The notes beneath the pieces were generated by a model. The model worked only from the letters and a program-made list of their open reading frames with translations, was not told the DNA's origin and did not search any database. DNA of 6,634 nt. Source: Elusimicrobia bacterium RIFCSPLOWO2_01_FULL_59_12 (GTDB taxonomy: Bacteria; Elusimicrobiota; Elusimicrobia; 2-01-FULL-59-12). The stretch is taken from the NCBI GenBank assembly GCA_001800075.1, contig MGUR01000034.1:1288-7921 (forward strand). The letters are read 5' to 3'. Both the position numbers and the translations under genes were made by a program. Positions 1-6,381 of this stretch are shown here, in pieces. Position 1 is the stretch's first letter. Every line of letters begins with the position of its first letter.

Positions 1-9
1 GGGGTGAGG
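1..9. repeat. Edge of a second copy of the intergenic repeat downstream of nth
   Basis: The first nine bases, GGGGTGAGG, are identical to 3178-3186 inside the paired repeat and lie immediately after the nth stop codon. This suggests that another copy begins here and continues outside the window. Nine bases are too few to be certain. Confidence 0.3.
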
Positions 10-720
10 TTAACTTCTTAGATTTATCGGAACGCCTGTGATCGTCTTTCGTTCGGTGGGTTCTTCGCCGTTCGGCGGCTCGAAGACTTTATCGGAGAAC
101 GGGCAGATCTTGACCATCTGGCATTCGAAACAGCGGGGCTTGCGCGCGACGCAAATGTAGCGGCCGTGCAGGACCATCGCCTGCGAAAAATAAATCCAAT
201 CTTTCTTCGGCACCACGGCGGTGAGATCCTCCTCGATTTTCACAGGATCCTCGGATTTCGACAATTGAAAGCGGTTGGCCAGCCGGATCATGTGGGTGTC
301 GACCACGATCCCGGAGGCGATCCCGAACGCGGCGCCCAGGATCACGTTGGCGCTCTTGCGCCCGATCCCCGGCAGTTCCAGCAGGTCCTCCATCGTCTTC
401 GGCATCTTCCCGCCGAATTGCTCGACTAAAACCTGGCAGGCCCCTTGGATCGATTTTGTCTTGGAACGAAAAAAACCCGCCGGGCGGATATCCCGTTCCA
501 GCTCCGCCGGGCCGACATCGACATAATCCTGGGGCGTGCGGTATTTTTTAAACAGGGCCCGGGTCAGTTCGTTGACGCGTTTGTCGGTGGATTGGGCGGA
601 GAGGATCACCCCGACCATGAGCTCCAGCGGGTTGGCGTGATTCACCTCGCAGCGCGGGTTCGGCCACTGCTTGCGCAGGAGCGGGATCAGCTTGGCGACA
701 AAGGCGCCGGCATAGTTCAT
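10..720 (-). CDS. nth: Endonuclease III (DNA glycosylase/AP lyase)
   Basis: Base-excision-repair enzyme that removes oxidised pyrimidines from DNA and nicks the abasic site by beta-elimination. Counting from the ATG at 720 (236 aa), the helix-hairpin-helix LPGIGRKSANVIL lies at about 116-128 with the catalytic lysine K122. The catalytic aspartate is D141 in VVDTHMIRLANR. The [4Fe-4S] loop is C190-X6-C197-X2-C200-X5-C206, exactly the family spacing. SAQSTDKRVN near residue 41 matches the conserved SAQxTD block. Length is slightly above the roughly 211 aa of E. coli Nth because of a charged C-terminal tail after the cluster. I prefer the ATG at 720, 4 nt after the vapC stop; the frame also extends to a TTG at 756, which would overlap vapC by 32 bp. 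Neither start has a good Shine-Dalgarno, so translation is probably coupled to vapC. Function is secure; only the start is uncertain. Confidence 0.95.
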   Translation of the reverse strand: MNYAGAFVAKLIPLLRKQWPNPRCEVNHANPLELMVGVILSAQSTDKRVNELTRALFKKYRTPQDYVDVGPAELERDIRPAGFFRSKTKSIQGACQVLVEQFGGKMPKTMEDLLELPGIGRKSANVILGAAFGIASGIVVDTHMIRLANRFQLSKSEDPVKIEEDLTAVVPKKDWIYFSQAMVLHGRYICVARKPRCFECQMVKICPFSDKVFEPPNGEEPTERKTITGVPINLRS

Positions 721-724
721 GGGA

Positions 725-1126
725 TCACGACCAAAGGCGGAAGCCGGCGCGCTCAAAATGGCTGTCGAAAGAAAAGGCCTGCGTCAGCCTTTTTTTCCGC
801 ATCAAAACAAACGATACGCAGTCGGTGAAACCAATCTTTTGATCGGCGAACTTTTCAAAAAGCGCCAAGGCTTCCAGCTCGTCTTCGTGGGTGGATCGAA
901 CGATGGTAAGCCGTTCGGAAAAATAGATGCCCCGGGCGCGCTCCCCCGCAAAACGGTGCCCCATGCGGCGGCCCAAAAGGGTGAACACTTCATTCAAAAC
1001 AAGATTGCTTGTCAGACAAATGAGTTTCTCTCGCTGGATCTTGTCCCATAAACGGACGGCTTGCGCATGATACTGGTCTCCGCCGTGGTAACGCGCCAAC
1101 AGAGGACCGGTATCGATGAAGAGCAC
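725..1126 (-). CDS. vapC: PIN-domain toxin, VapC-like ribonuclease
   Basis: Small (133 aa) PIN-domain protein, probably the RNase toxin of a type II toxin-antitoxin pair. The acidic metal-binding set of PIN nucleases is complete: D5 in MLFIDTGPLLA, E46 in NLVLNEVFTLL, D102 in IGFTDCVSF and D121 in FSFDSHFERAGF. The C-terminal F-x-x-AGF-x-x-W is also typical of the family. The start is GTG at 1126, only 2 nt after the TAA of the upstream antitoxin, so translation is probably coupled. VapC enzymes cleave specific tRNA or rRNA sites, but the target of this one cannot be read from sequence. It is followed 4 nt later by nth, which therefore appears to share its transcript. The gene looks intact and probably active. 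The symbol is a family-level label. Confidence 0.88.
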   Translation of the reverse strand: MLFIDTGPLLARYHGGDQYHAQAVRLWDKIQREKLICLTSNLVLNEVFTLLGRRMGHRFAGERARGIYFSERLTIVRSTHEDELEALALFEKFADQKIGFTDCVSFVLMRKKRLTQAFSFDSHFERAGFRLWS

Positions 1127-1128
1127 GC

Positions 1129-1362
1129 TTACTCGCCGTAAAGGTATTTGTCGTGGTTTTTTGAAAGGTCGCGCGGAGCACGTCCCCGAAACACGGCTTT
1201 ATCTGCAAAGAAAGGGTCTTCTCCAGATGAGCGGGCGGACTGTTTCAGGGTTTCCTCCAATGATTCGCGGATAAGCTTGCCCAGAGAAATGCCCCTGTTC
1301 CGGGCGCGCTTCATGGCACGGGTCTTCAACTCAGGCGGCAGGACAATGGTCGTTCGTTTCAT
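1129..1362 (-). CDS. vapB: Ribbon-helix-helix (CopG-type) antitoxin of the PIN toxin
   Basis: 77-aa antitoxin and probable autorepressor. The N-terminus MKRTTIVLPPEL (1-12) is the beta-strand that RHH proteins insert into the DNA major groove. It is followed by a basic helix (about 10-23), the G24 turn and a second helix (about 26-44, ISLGKLIRESLEETLKQ). The tail DLSKNHDKYLYGE resembles the toxin-binding tails of CopG-type antitoxins paired with PIN toxins. The frame extends upstream to an ATG at 1389, but that codon abuts the -10 box of a good promoter (1381-1409). The upstream peptide MYYAYRRLP would therefore be encoded by promoter DNA, and the ATG at 1362 is chosen. The mRNA would then have a leader of only about a dozen nucleotides without a Shine-Dalgarno. 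Family assignment rests on the fold pattern and the adjacent PIN gene. Confidence 0.85.
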   Translation of the reverse strand: MKRTTIVLPPELKTRAMKRARNRGISLGKLIRESLEETLKQSARSSGEDPFFADKAVFRGRAPRDLSKNHDKYLYGE

Positions 1363-1380
1363 GGGGAGGCGCCTATATGC

Positions 1381-1409
1381 ATAATACATGTGCCATAACT
1401 ATGAATCAA
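1381..1409 (-). promoter_or_regulatory. Promoter of the vapB-vapC-nth operon
   Basis: On the minus strand the -35 TTGATT (1404-1409) and -10 TATTAT (1381-1386) are separated by exactly 17 bp; they match the sigma-70 consensus at 4/6 and 5/6 positions. The predicted start of transcription, around 1373-1375, lies only about 12 nt before the vapB ATG at 1362. The -35 begins 8 nt past the polX stop codon and no terminator fits between them, so polX transcripts may also read into this operon. The palindrome TATGCATA (1376-1383), which overlaps the -10, is a candidate operator for the RHH antitoxin. Confidence 0.6.
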
Positions 1410-1417
1410 GGGCAATT

Positions 1418-3133
1418 TTAACGGCGCTTCCTGAGCCAAAAAGTGATCTGTTTCAGCGGAAGGGCGTTGATGACATCTTCTTTAGTCAACCAGCCCTTGC
1501 GGGCGATGCCGACGCCGAACGGGACCACGTTTAAGCCGGGGACGCTGTGGGCGTCGGGGTTGATGCTGACCTTGACGCCCTTTTCCTTCGCCATCGGGAG
1601 CATCCGCCAATCGATATCGAAGCGGTGCGGGCTGGCGTTGAGCTCTACGGCGACCCCTTCGGCCGCCGCGACCTCCAGGACCTCCGCCGGGTCCACCGCG
1701 TAGGGCTCCCGCTCCAGAAGCAGGCGGCCGGTCAGGTGGCCGAGGATCGTGACGTATTTGTTGCGCAGGGCTTGGGTGATCCGCCGGGTCATGTCGGCTT
1801 CACTCAAAGTGAAGTGGGAATGCACCGACGCGATGACGAAATCGTAATTCGCCAACACCGAATCGCTGTAATCGAGCGAGCCGTCCTTCAAAATGTCGCA
1901 CTCCGTTCCCCAGAAGATGTGGATCTTGAACTTCTTCCGGAACGCCTCGATCGCCTTGCCCTGCTGGCGCACCCGGTCTTCGCTCAGGCCGTGGGCGTAA
2001 GCGGCCGACTTGGAATGGTCCGAGATCCCCACATACTCCCATCCCAGGCCCTGGGCGGCCGCGATCATGTCCTCCAGCTCCGCGCGGCCGTCGCTCCAGG
2101 TGCTGTGGACATGGAACGCGCCCCGGATATCGTCCGGCTCGATGAGCTTGGGAACTTTGTGGCGCAGGGCGAGATCGATCTCGCCGCGGTCCTCCCGCAT
2201 CTCCGGCGGGAGATAGTCCATCCCCAGTTTCTTGAAGAGCTCCGTCTCGTCTTTGCAGGGGATGCGCTGAGTCTCATGCCGGAAGAGACCGTATTCACTT
2301 AATTTGAGTCCCTTTGTGTTGGCCAGATGCCTGACCGCGATGTTGTGTTCCTTGCTGCCGGTGAAATAATGCAGGGCGAAGGGGTAGTCCGCGTCATCCA
2401 CCACTCGCAAATCCACCTGAAAGCCATCTTTCGTTAAAACGCTCGATTTGGTGTCCCCTTCGCCCAAGACCCGTTCCACGCCCGGCATCTTTACGAAGTG
2501 ATCCATCACCGGCTTGGCGTTTTTGGCGCTTGCCAGCACGTCGATGTCGCGGATGATCTCCCGGCGCCGCCGCAAGCTTCCGCAAATCGACAGCCGCTTC
2601 ACGTTCGGCGCCTTTTTCATCTCCGCGAGGACAGCTTCCGCCGCGGCCCAGGCTTCATCATAGCGGTGCTGCTCGGCATGTTTCGATAAAAACCGGAGCC
2701 CCTTCAAAATATTTTCCTGGGATTTCTCGCCGAATCCTTCGAGCTGGGCGATCCGGCCTTCTTTCGCCGCTTTCTCCAGCCCCGGGATGTCTTTGATTTT
2801 CAATTGGTCGTAGAGGATTTTGGCGCGCTTGGGGCCGACGCCCTGGATGCGGATCATGTCGAGCAGGCCGGGCGGCATGGACTTCTGAAGGTCTTCGTAG
2901 TAGGGCAGACGTCCCGTCGTGTATAGGATCGTGATGTTTTCGCTCAAGCCCTCGCCGATGCCCTTGATCGTGGTGAGTTTTTTTTCCTGGACGAGCGCGC
3001 CGAGGTCCTGGTCCAGGCCGGCGATGATGCGGGAGGCGTTGTGGTAGGCGCGCGACTTGAAGGGGTTTTCCCCCTTCAACTCGAGAAGGGTCCCGATCTC
3101 TTCAAGAACGGCGGAGACTTCGGCTTTGTCCAT
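1418..3133 (-). CDS. polX: DNA polymerase X with PHP exonuclease domain
   Basis: Bacterial family X DNA polymerase (571 aa from the ATG at 3133, close to the 570 aa of B. subtilis PolX), expected to fill short gaps in base-excision or end-joining repair. Helix-hairpin-helix motifs lie at about 55-67 (TIKGIGEGLSENI), 95-107 (RIQGVGPKRAKIL) and 131-143 (LEGFGEKSQENIL). The nucleotidyltransferase core has GS at 185-186, the catalytic pair D196/D198 in RDIDVL and the third aspartate D241 in FQVDLRVV. The C-terminal PHP domain keeps its metal ligands: H341/H343 with D348 (FHVHSTWSDG), D372/H373 (SDHS), E411, H438, H466 and D527/H529 (NPDAHS). Both polymerase and 3'-5' exonuclease or AP-endonuclease activities are therefore plausible. 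An in-frame ATG at 3166 adds 11 residues, but they are encoded by a palindromic repeat, so I reject it. No clear Shine-Dalgarno precedes 3133. Confidence 0.95.
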   Translation of the reverse strand: MDKAEVSAVLEEIGTLLELKGENPFKSRAYHNASRIIAGLDQDLGALVQEKKLTTIKGIGEGLSENITILYTTGRLPYYEDLQKSMPPGLLDMIRIQGVGPKRAKILYDQLKIKDIPGLEKAAKEGRIAQLEGFGEKSQENILKGLRFLSKHAEQHRYDEAWAAAEAVLAEMKKAPNVKRLSICGSLRRRREIIRDIDVLASAKNAKPVMDHFVKMPGVERVLGEGDTKSSVLTKDGFQVDLRVVDDADYPFALHYFTGSKEHNIAVRHLANTKGLKLSEYGLFRHETQRIPCKDETELFKKLGMDYLPPEMREDRGEIDLALRHKVPKLIEPDDIRGAFHVHSTWSDGRAELEDMIAAAQGLGWEYVGISDHSKSAAYAHGLSEDRVRQQGKAIEAFRKKFKIHIFWGTECDILKDGSLDYSDSVLANYDFVIASVHSHFTLSEADMTRRITQALRNKYVTILGHLTGRLLLEREPYAVDPAEVLEVAAAEGVAVELNASPHRFDIDWRMLPMAKEKGVKVSINPDAHSVPGLNVVPFGVGIARKGWLTKEDVINALPLKQITFWLRKRR

Positions 3134-3146
3134 TTGTTTTCTATCA

Positions 3147-3230
3147 CCCTCGCCCGTGCGAAGCATGGGAGAGGGGTGGGGTGAGGGCCCTCATCCCATC
3201 CTTCTCCCATCCTGCGGACGGGAGAAGGGG
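3147..3230. repeat. Paired palindromic intergenic repeat (double hairpin) between ilvD and polX
   Basis: Two hairpins sit back to back. The first has arms CCCTCGCCC (3147-3155) and GGGAGAGGG (3167-3175). The second has arms CCTTCTCCC (3200-3208) and GGGAGAAGG (3220-3228), a perfect 9-bp stem. Between them is the perfect palindrome TGAGGGCCCTCA (3182-3193). The two units are themselves inverted copies: the 21-base inner flanks pair at 18 of 21 positions, and the three mismatches are all A/G transitions that G-U pairing would tolerate. The element fills most of the 99-bp ilvD-polX gap and is built like REP/BIME-type intergenic repeats. It could end ilvD transcription or protect its 3' end; the run after it is not U-rich on the minus strand, so a classical terminator is unlikely. 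Confidence 0.75.
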
Positions 3231-3232
3231 TT

Positions 3233-4918
3233 TTAATTCGTGATGGCGCCGATGGAAGCGGAGGAAACAGTCCGGGCGTATTTGGCCATGACGCCGGTGG
3301 CGTAGCGGGGCTTCGGTGGTTTCCACTTTTTCAGGCGGCTTTTGATCTCGGCGGCGGACAGCGCGGCATCCAGCCTGCGTTTGTCGATGTCAAAGGTGAT
3401 CCTGTCCCCGTTTTTGAGCGCCGCGATCGGGCCGCCCACGAAGGCTTCGGGGGCCACGTGGCCGGCCATCAGGCCGTGGGTCGCGCCGGAGAACCGGCCG
3501 TCGGTCAACAGCGCCACGGATTCAACCAGCCCTTCTCCCGCCAGCGCGGCGGTCACGCCCAGCATCTCGCGCATGCCCGGCCCGCCGCGCGGGCCTTCAT
3601 AGCGGATCACCACCACGTCCCCCGCTTTGATGCGCCGGGCTTGGACGGCGGCGAAGGCGTCTTCCTCGCAGTCAAAGACTTTGGCCGGGCCCGTGAATTT
3701 GGAAAATTTGTGGCCGGCCACCTTCAGCACGCAGCCTTCGGGCGCGAGGTTCCCTTTCAATATCACCAACCCGCCGGTGGCCGTGATCGGGTCGGACAGT
3801 GGACGGACAACTTTCTGGCCGGCGGTCTCGGAGGCTTCCCGCGCCTCTTCACCGATCGTCCGGCCGGTCACCGTCAGGGCTTTTTCATTTAACTTCTTCG
3901 CGTCCAACAATCGTTTCACCAGAAGGCGGATCCCCCCCGCCCGGTAAAGGTCGTTGGCCACGTATTTGCCGCCCGGCTTCAAGTCCGCCAGAAGAGGGGT
4001 CCTGGCGCTGATCTTGTCGAAATCATCGATGGAGAGCTTCACGCCGGCCTCATGCGCGCAGGCCAAGAGGTGCAGGACGCTGTTGGTGGACCCGCCGGAC
4101 GCCGCCACGCCCATGATGGCGTTCTCGAAGGCGGCGCGGGTCATGATCATCCGCGGGGTGATGTTCTTGCGGATCAAATTCATGATAAGTTCGCCGGTTT
4201 GAAAGGCGACCAGATCTTTCTGCGGGTCCACCGCGGGAACGCTGGCGCTTCCCATGGGCGAGATGCCCAGAAATTCAAAGGCCATCGCCATCGTGTTGGC
4301 CGTAAATTGCCCGCCGCACGCCCCCGCGCCCGGACAGGCGTGGTTTTCCAGGTCCTGCAGCTGCGCTTCGGACATCTTTCCCGCGCTGCAGGCGCCCACC
4401 GCTTCAAAAACGTCCTGGATGGTCACGTCATGGCCCTGGAAGGTCCCGGGCATGATCGAACCGCCGTAGAGCATCAGCCCCGGCCGGTCGAGCCGCGCCA
4501 GGGCCATCACGGTGCCGGGGATGGTCTTGTCGCATCCCGAAAGCGCCACGATCCCGTCAAAGAAATAGCCGCGTCCCGTCAGTTCGATGGAATCGGCGAT
4601 CACTTCCCGGCTGATCAGGGAGGTTTTCATGCCTTCGGTGCCCATCGTGACGCCGTCGGAGATCGCGATCGTGTTGAATTCCATCGGCGTGCCGCCCGCC
4701 GCGCGCACGCCCTCTTTGACCTTCTCCGCCAGATGGCGGAGGTGGATGTTGCAGGGCATGGTCTCGATCCAGGTGTTGGCCACGCCGATGATGGGCCTGG
4801 AGAGGGCCTCATCATCCAGGCCCATGGCCTTGAGCATCGCCCGCGCCGGCGCGCGATCGATGCCCTGGGTGATCACGCGGCTGTACCGGTTCAATCCGTT
4901 GGGGGTCTTGTCGGTCAT
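3233..4918 (-). CDS. ilvD: Dihydroxy-acid dehydratase
   Basis: Converts 2,3-dihydroxy-isovalerate and 2,3-dihydroxy-3-methylvalerate to the 2-keto acids in valine/isoleucine (and hence leucine and pantothenate) synthesis; cytosolic. From the ATG at 4918 it is 561 aa. Three cluster cysteines are visible: C56 (ETMPCNIHL), C129 (SGCDKTIPG) and C201 (GAGACGGQF). K131 in the CDK motif is the expected carbamylated metal ligand. GGSTN lies at 275-279, and TDGRFSG at 472-478 carries the expected catalytic serine S477. A cysteine at position 56, where E. coli IlvD has Gly (VPGHVHL), and the shorter length point to the [2Fe-2S] type rather than the oxygen-sensitive [4Fe-4S] type. The frame opens as far as 5014, but that extension is unlike the family and overlaps the antitoxin gene, so MTDKTPNGLNRYSR is taken as the N-terminus. 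It lies 28 nt after the AbiEi gene; no other ilv gene is in view. Confidence 0.95.
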   Translation of the reverse strand: MTDKTPNGLNRYSRVITQGIDRAPARAMLKAMGLDDEALSRPIIGVANTWIETMPCNIHLRHLAEKVKEGVRAAGGTPMEFNTIAISDGVTMGTEGMKTSLISREVIADSIELTGRGYFFDGIVALSGCDKTIPGTVMALARLDRPGLMLYGGSIMPGTFQGHDVTIQDVFEAVGACSAGKMSEAQLQDLENHACPGAGACGGQFTANTMAMAFEFLGISPMGSASVPAVDPQKDLVAFQTGELIMNLIRKNITPRMIMTRAAFENAIMGVAASGGSTNSVLHLLACAHEAGVKLSIDDFDKISARTPLLADLKPGGKYVANDLYRAGGIRLLVKRLLDAKKLNEKALTVTGRTIGEEAREASETAGQKVVRPLSDPITATGGLVILKGNLAPEGCVLKVAGHKFSKFTGPAKVFDCEEDAFAAVQARRIKAGDVVVIRYEGPRGGPGMREMLGVTAALAGEGLVESVALLTDGRFSGATHGLMAGHVAPEAFVGGPIAALKNGDRITFDIDKRRLDAALSAAEIKSRLKKWKPPKPRYATGVMAKYARTVSSASIGAITN

Positions 4919-4946
4919 AGACGTAAGAATATCAAAAGGCAGGGGG

Positions 4947-5579
4947 TCAACGCACCCCGGCAAAAATATTAGGAATCGTCCTCCGTATATATTCCTTGAG
5001 TGGCTTATACCCAAAGCGCAGAGTGTACATTCGTAGTTTTGGGTGGTTTAAACGCCACCGCCGGGCGCGCTTGTACGGCAACTGGAGTGAAGACCTTGGG
5101 GTAAGAGCCAGATAAGCTAAATCAAGAAATGCCTTTTCTGGCTCGGCCATCAGATAGCCGCCTGTCCCGGACTTCTTCATTTCGTAACCCCACATCAAAT
5201 GGGCAGGTAAATGATGAATGCGAAATGACCCCATAAAGGTTTTATAAGTGGCCGTCGGTGCCGGCGAAACGCCATAAACGATTTGAGGGATCTCCGCGAT
5301 CAATCCGTAATCTGCCAGAGCGCTATAGAGAGAAATATAGGCCGGCCAAGGAGCTGCCAAAAAAGGAACCGCTTCATAAGGATGGATGCTCTTCATGAGA
5401 AGATTGGCCCAGAGCCCCCTCTTAAGGCGCGCAAGGATCCCTTTATCGGCAAGACGGCTCAATGCCTGCGTGGCCCCTCCGGATGACATGCGGCCCAATG
5501 TAATGATGTCCGATGTGTTGAAGATTCGGAGATCGTGTTTATGGATAAGTTGTATGAGCGCAGCGGCTGATTGGTTCAT
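4947..5579 (-). CDS. AbiEi-family antitoxin / winged-helix transcriptional regulator
   Basis: 210-aa protein with the layout of AbiEi (COG5340-like) antitoxins. An N-terminal winged helix-turn-helix (about 1-60: two helices, then ATQALSRLADKGILARLKRGLWA, the recognition helix and wing) is followed by the antitoxin domain. That domain has the conserved AYISLYSALADYGLI segment (80-94), a P-Q-I-V-Y-G strand (about 98-103) and AEPEKAFLDLAYLAL (145-159), the family's pEKAllDL motif. The basic C-terminus includes KRARRWR. Its ATG overlaps the toxin's TGA (ATGA, 5576-5579), indicating coupled translation. In studied AbiE pairs the antitoxin neutralises the toxin without forming a stable complex (type IV) and represses its own promoter by binding inverted repeats. 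The palindrome at 6435-6458 is the obvious candidate site. The gene follows the toxin rather than preceding it, which is unusual for AbiE. Assignment is by motif recognition only. Confidence 0.8.
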   Translation of the reverse strand: MNQSAAALIQLIHKHDLRIFNTSDIITLGRMSSGGATQALSRLADKGILARLKRGLWANLLMKSIHPYEAVPFLAAPWPAYISLYSALADYGLIAEIPQIVYGVSPAPTATYKTFMGSFRIHHLPAHLMWGYEMKKSGTGGYLMAEPEKAFLDLAYLALTPRSSLQLPYKRARRWRLNHPKLRMYTLRFGYKPLKEYIRRTIPNIFAGVR

Positions 5580-6340
5580 GAAATCATCTCAATCAGCTTT
5601 ACCTGAACGTCGTCTTTTAACTTTTGAAAGTTGTCATTTTCTTCGTACATGACTGCCAGGGATTCCGGCAAGAAGGGGCTGACTTGCTCTTGAAAGTCCC
5701 GGTGGGTAAATGTCGCCACCTTGGCGTCGGCCCTATCGATAGTCTGACTATCTATATGATTCCTGATCTCTTGCGGGTCAACGTCCAGAGAATAAAATAA
5801 ATGATGAAGGTCGAATAAATCCCTTACGGCATTGCGATTGACCGCTGAAAGGGCCGCTATCTTTTGCACGGTCATTTCTTCAGCGCCGTAATATTTAGCC
5901 GCAAAGGGCACCATTTTGTAATGACTTAATAACTCCGGGCTAGGAGTTCCTTGCAAATCGTTTATCTTCCCCGCCCGCCTGCTGAATTCAATTTTAGTGG
6001 AGGTGACGGCGCTGCCCATGAGAAGTTCTATTTTCCACTTTTGGGCCGTATTCGTTTGCTTCGGTTTTCTGAAATCCAAGCTGACGACCCCTCGCGGAAT
6101 AAAATTGCTTACAAATCCACGGCTTCCCAATATCGTATCGACAATTTTTCCCAGCGTATTCACGTTGACCTGGGGGTGTATATCCAGGTCAATGTCTTCA
6201 GAAAGCCGCGGGGAGCGGTGAAAGAACCGCAAACAGATTCCCCCCTTCACCGCATAACGACGCTGGGACAATTTACTGCTTAAATATCGAAGGAAATTGA
6301 GGTGAAACAATTCCCTGATTTCAAAGCTTGGGAGTGGCAC
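5576..6340 (-). CDS. AbiEii/AbiGii-family nucleotidyltransferase toxin
   Basis: 254-aa DNA polymerase beta-like nucleotidyltransferase of the AbiEii/AbiGii toxin family (COG2253-like). Motif I is complete: KGGICLRFF (32-40) followed by SEDIDLDIH (47-55), giving GG and the metal-binding D51/D53. KIEFSRR (116-122) supplies the following strand and basic residues. MTVQKIAALSAVNRNAVRDLFDLHHLF (156-182 in total) is the family signature of K160, R169, R173-D174 and D177. Related toxins transfer nucleotides to tRNA or bind GTP and cause growth arrest, aborting phage infection; the substrate here is unknown. The start is GTG at 6340, decided by a perfect AAGGAGG six nucleotides upstream. It is the first gene of a two-gene operon and overlaps the antitoxin by 4 nt. 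Its base composition is AT-richer than ilvD or polX, consistent with acquisition. Confidence 0.82.
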   Translation of the reverse strand: MPLPSFEIRELFHLNFLRYLSSKLSQRRYAVKGGICLRFFHRSPRLSEDIDLDIHPQVNVNTLGKIVDTILGSRGFVSNFIPRGVVSLDFRKPKQTNTAQKWKIELLMGSAVTSTKIEFSRRAGKINDLQGTPSPELLSHYKMVPFAAKYYGAEEMTVQKIAALSAVNRNAVRDLFDLHHLFYSLDVDPQEIRNHIDSQTIDRADAKVATFTHRDFQEQVSPFLPESLAVMYEENDNFQKLKDDVQVKLIEMIS

Positions 6341-6346
6341 CTTCGC

Positions 6347-6353
6347 CCTCCTT
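6347..6353 (-). promoter_or_regulatory. Perfect Shine-Dalgarno of the AbiEii toxin gene
   Basis: The minus strand reads AAGGAGG, then six nucleotides, then GTG. This fixes the GTG at 6340 as the start. It is much stronger than anything seen before the other genes in the window, so the toxin would be translated efficiently once its mRNA is made. Confidence 0.8.
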
Positions 6354-6359
6354 ATCTCT

Positions 6360-6379
6360 CATCGCAGCGATGGCCATCG
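6360..6379. repeat. Overlapping small palindromes next to the toxin ribosome site
   Basis: Two mutually exclusive foldbacks share the segment GCGATG (6367-6372). It can pair with CATCGC (6360-6365) or take part in the perfect palindrome CGATGGCCATCG (6368-6379). They lie between the attenuator-like stem and the Shine-Dalgarno, where alternative folding could change access to the ribosome site. Short palindromes also arise by chance. Confidence 0.35.
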
Positions 6380-6381
6380 GT

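Noticed and set aside
721..756. TTG start of nth at 756
   Set aside because: Possible, but it needs a rare start, has no ribosome site and adds 12 residues ahead of a normal ATG placed 4 nt after the vapC stop.
1547..2302. 251-codon open frame on the plus strand
   Set aside because: It is antisense to polX across its polymerase and PHP domains, and the translation resembles no domain.
3134..3166. Upstream polX start at 3166
   Set aside because: The 11 extra residues are encoded by the hairpin repeat and precede a normal PolX N-terminus at 3133.
4943..4958. Hairpin GGGGT/ACCCC over the AbiEi stop codon as a terminator
   Set aside because: The stem is only 5 bp and no adjacent U-run follows on the minus strand, so it is too weak to call.
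4052..4972. Long open frame (306 codons) on the plus strand
   Set aside because: It is antisense to ilvD, which has full family motifs. Long antisense frames are expected opposite GC-rich codons, and the translation is rich in His/Gly/Arg/Ala with no recognisable domain.
4919..5014. N-terminal extension of ilvD starting MGISHSRN
   Set aside because: The 32 extra residues overlap the end of the AbiEi gene and do not resemble the IlvD N-terminus; the ATG at 4918 gives the usual family start.
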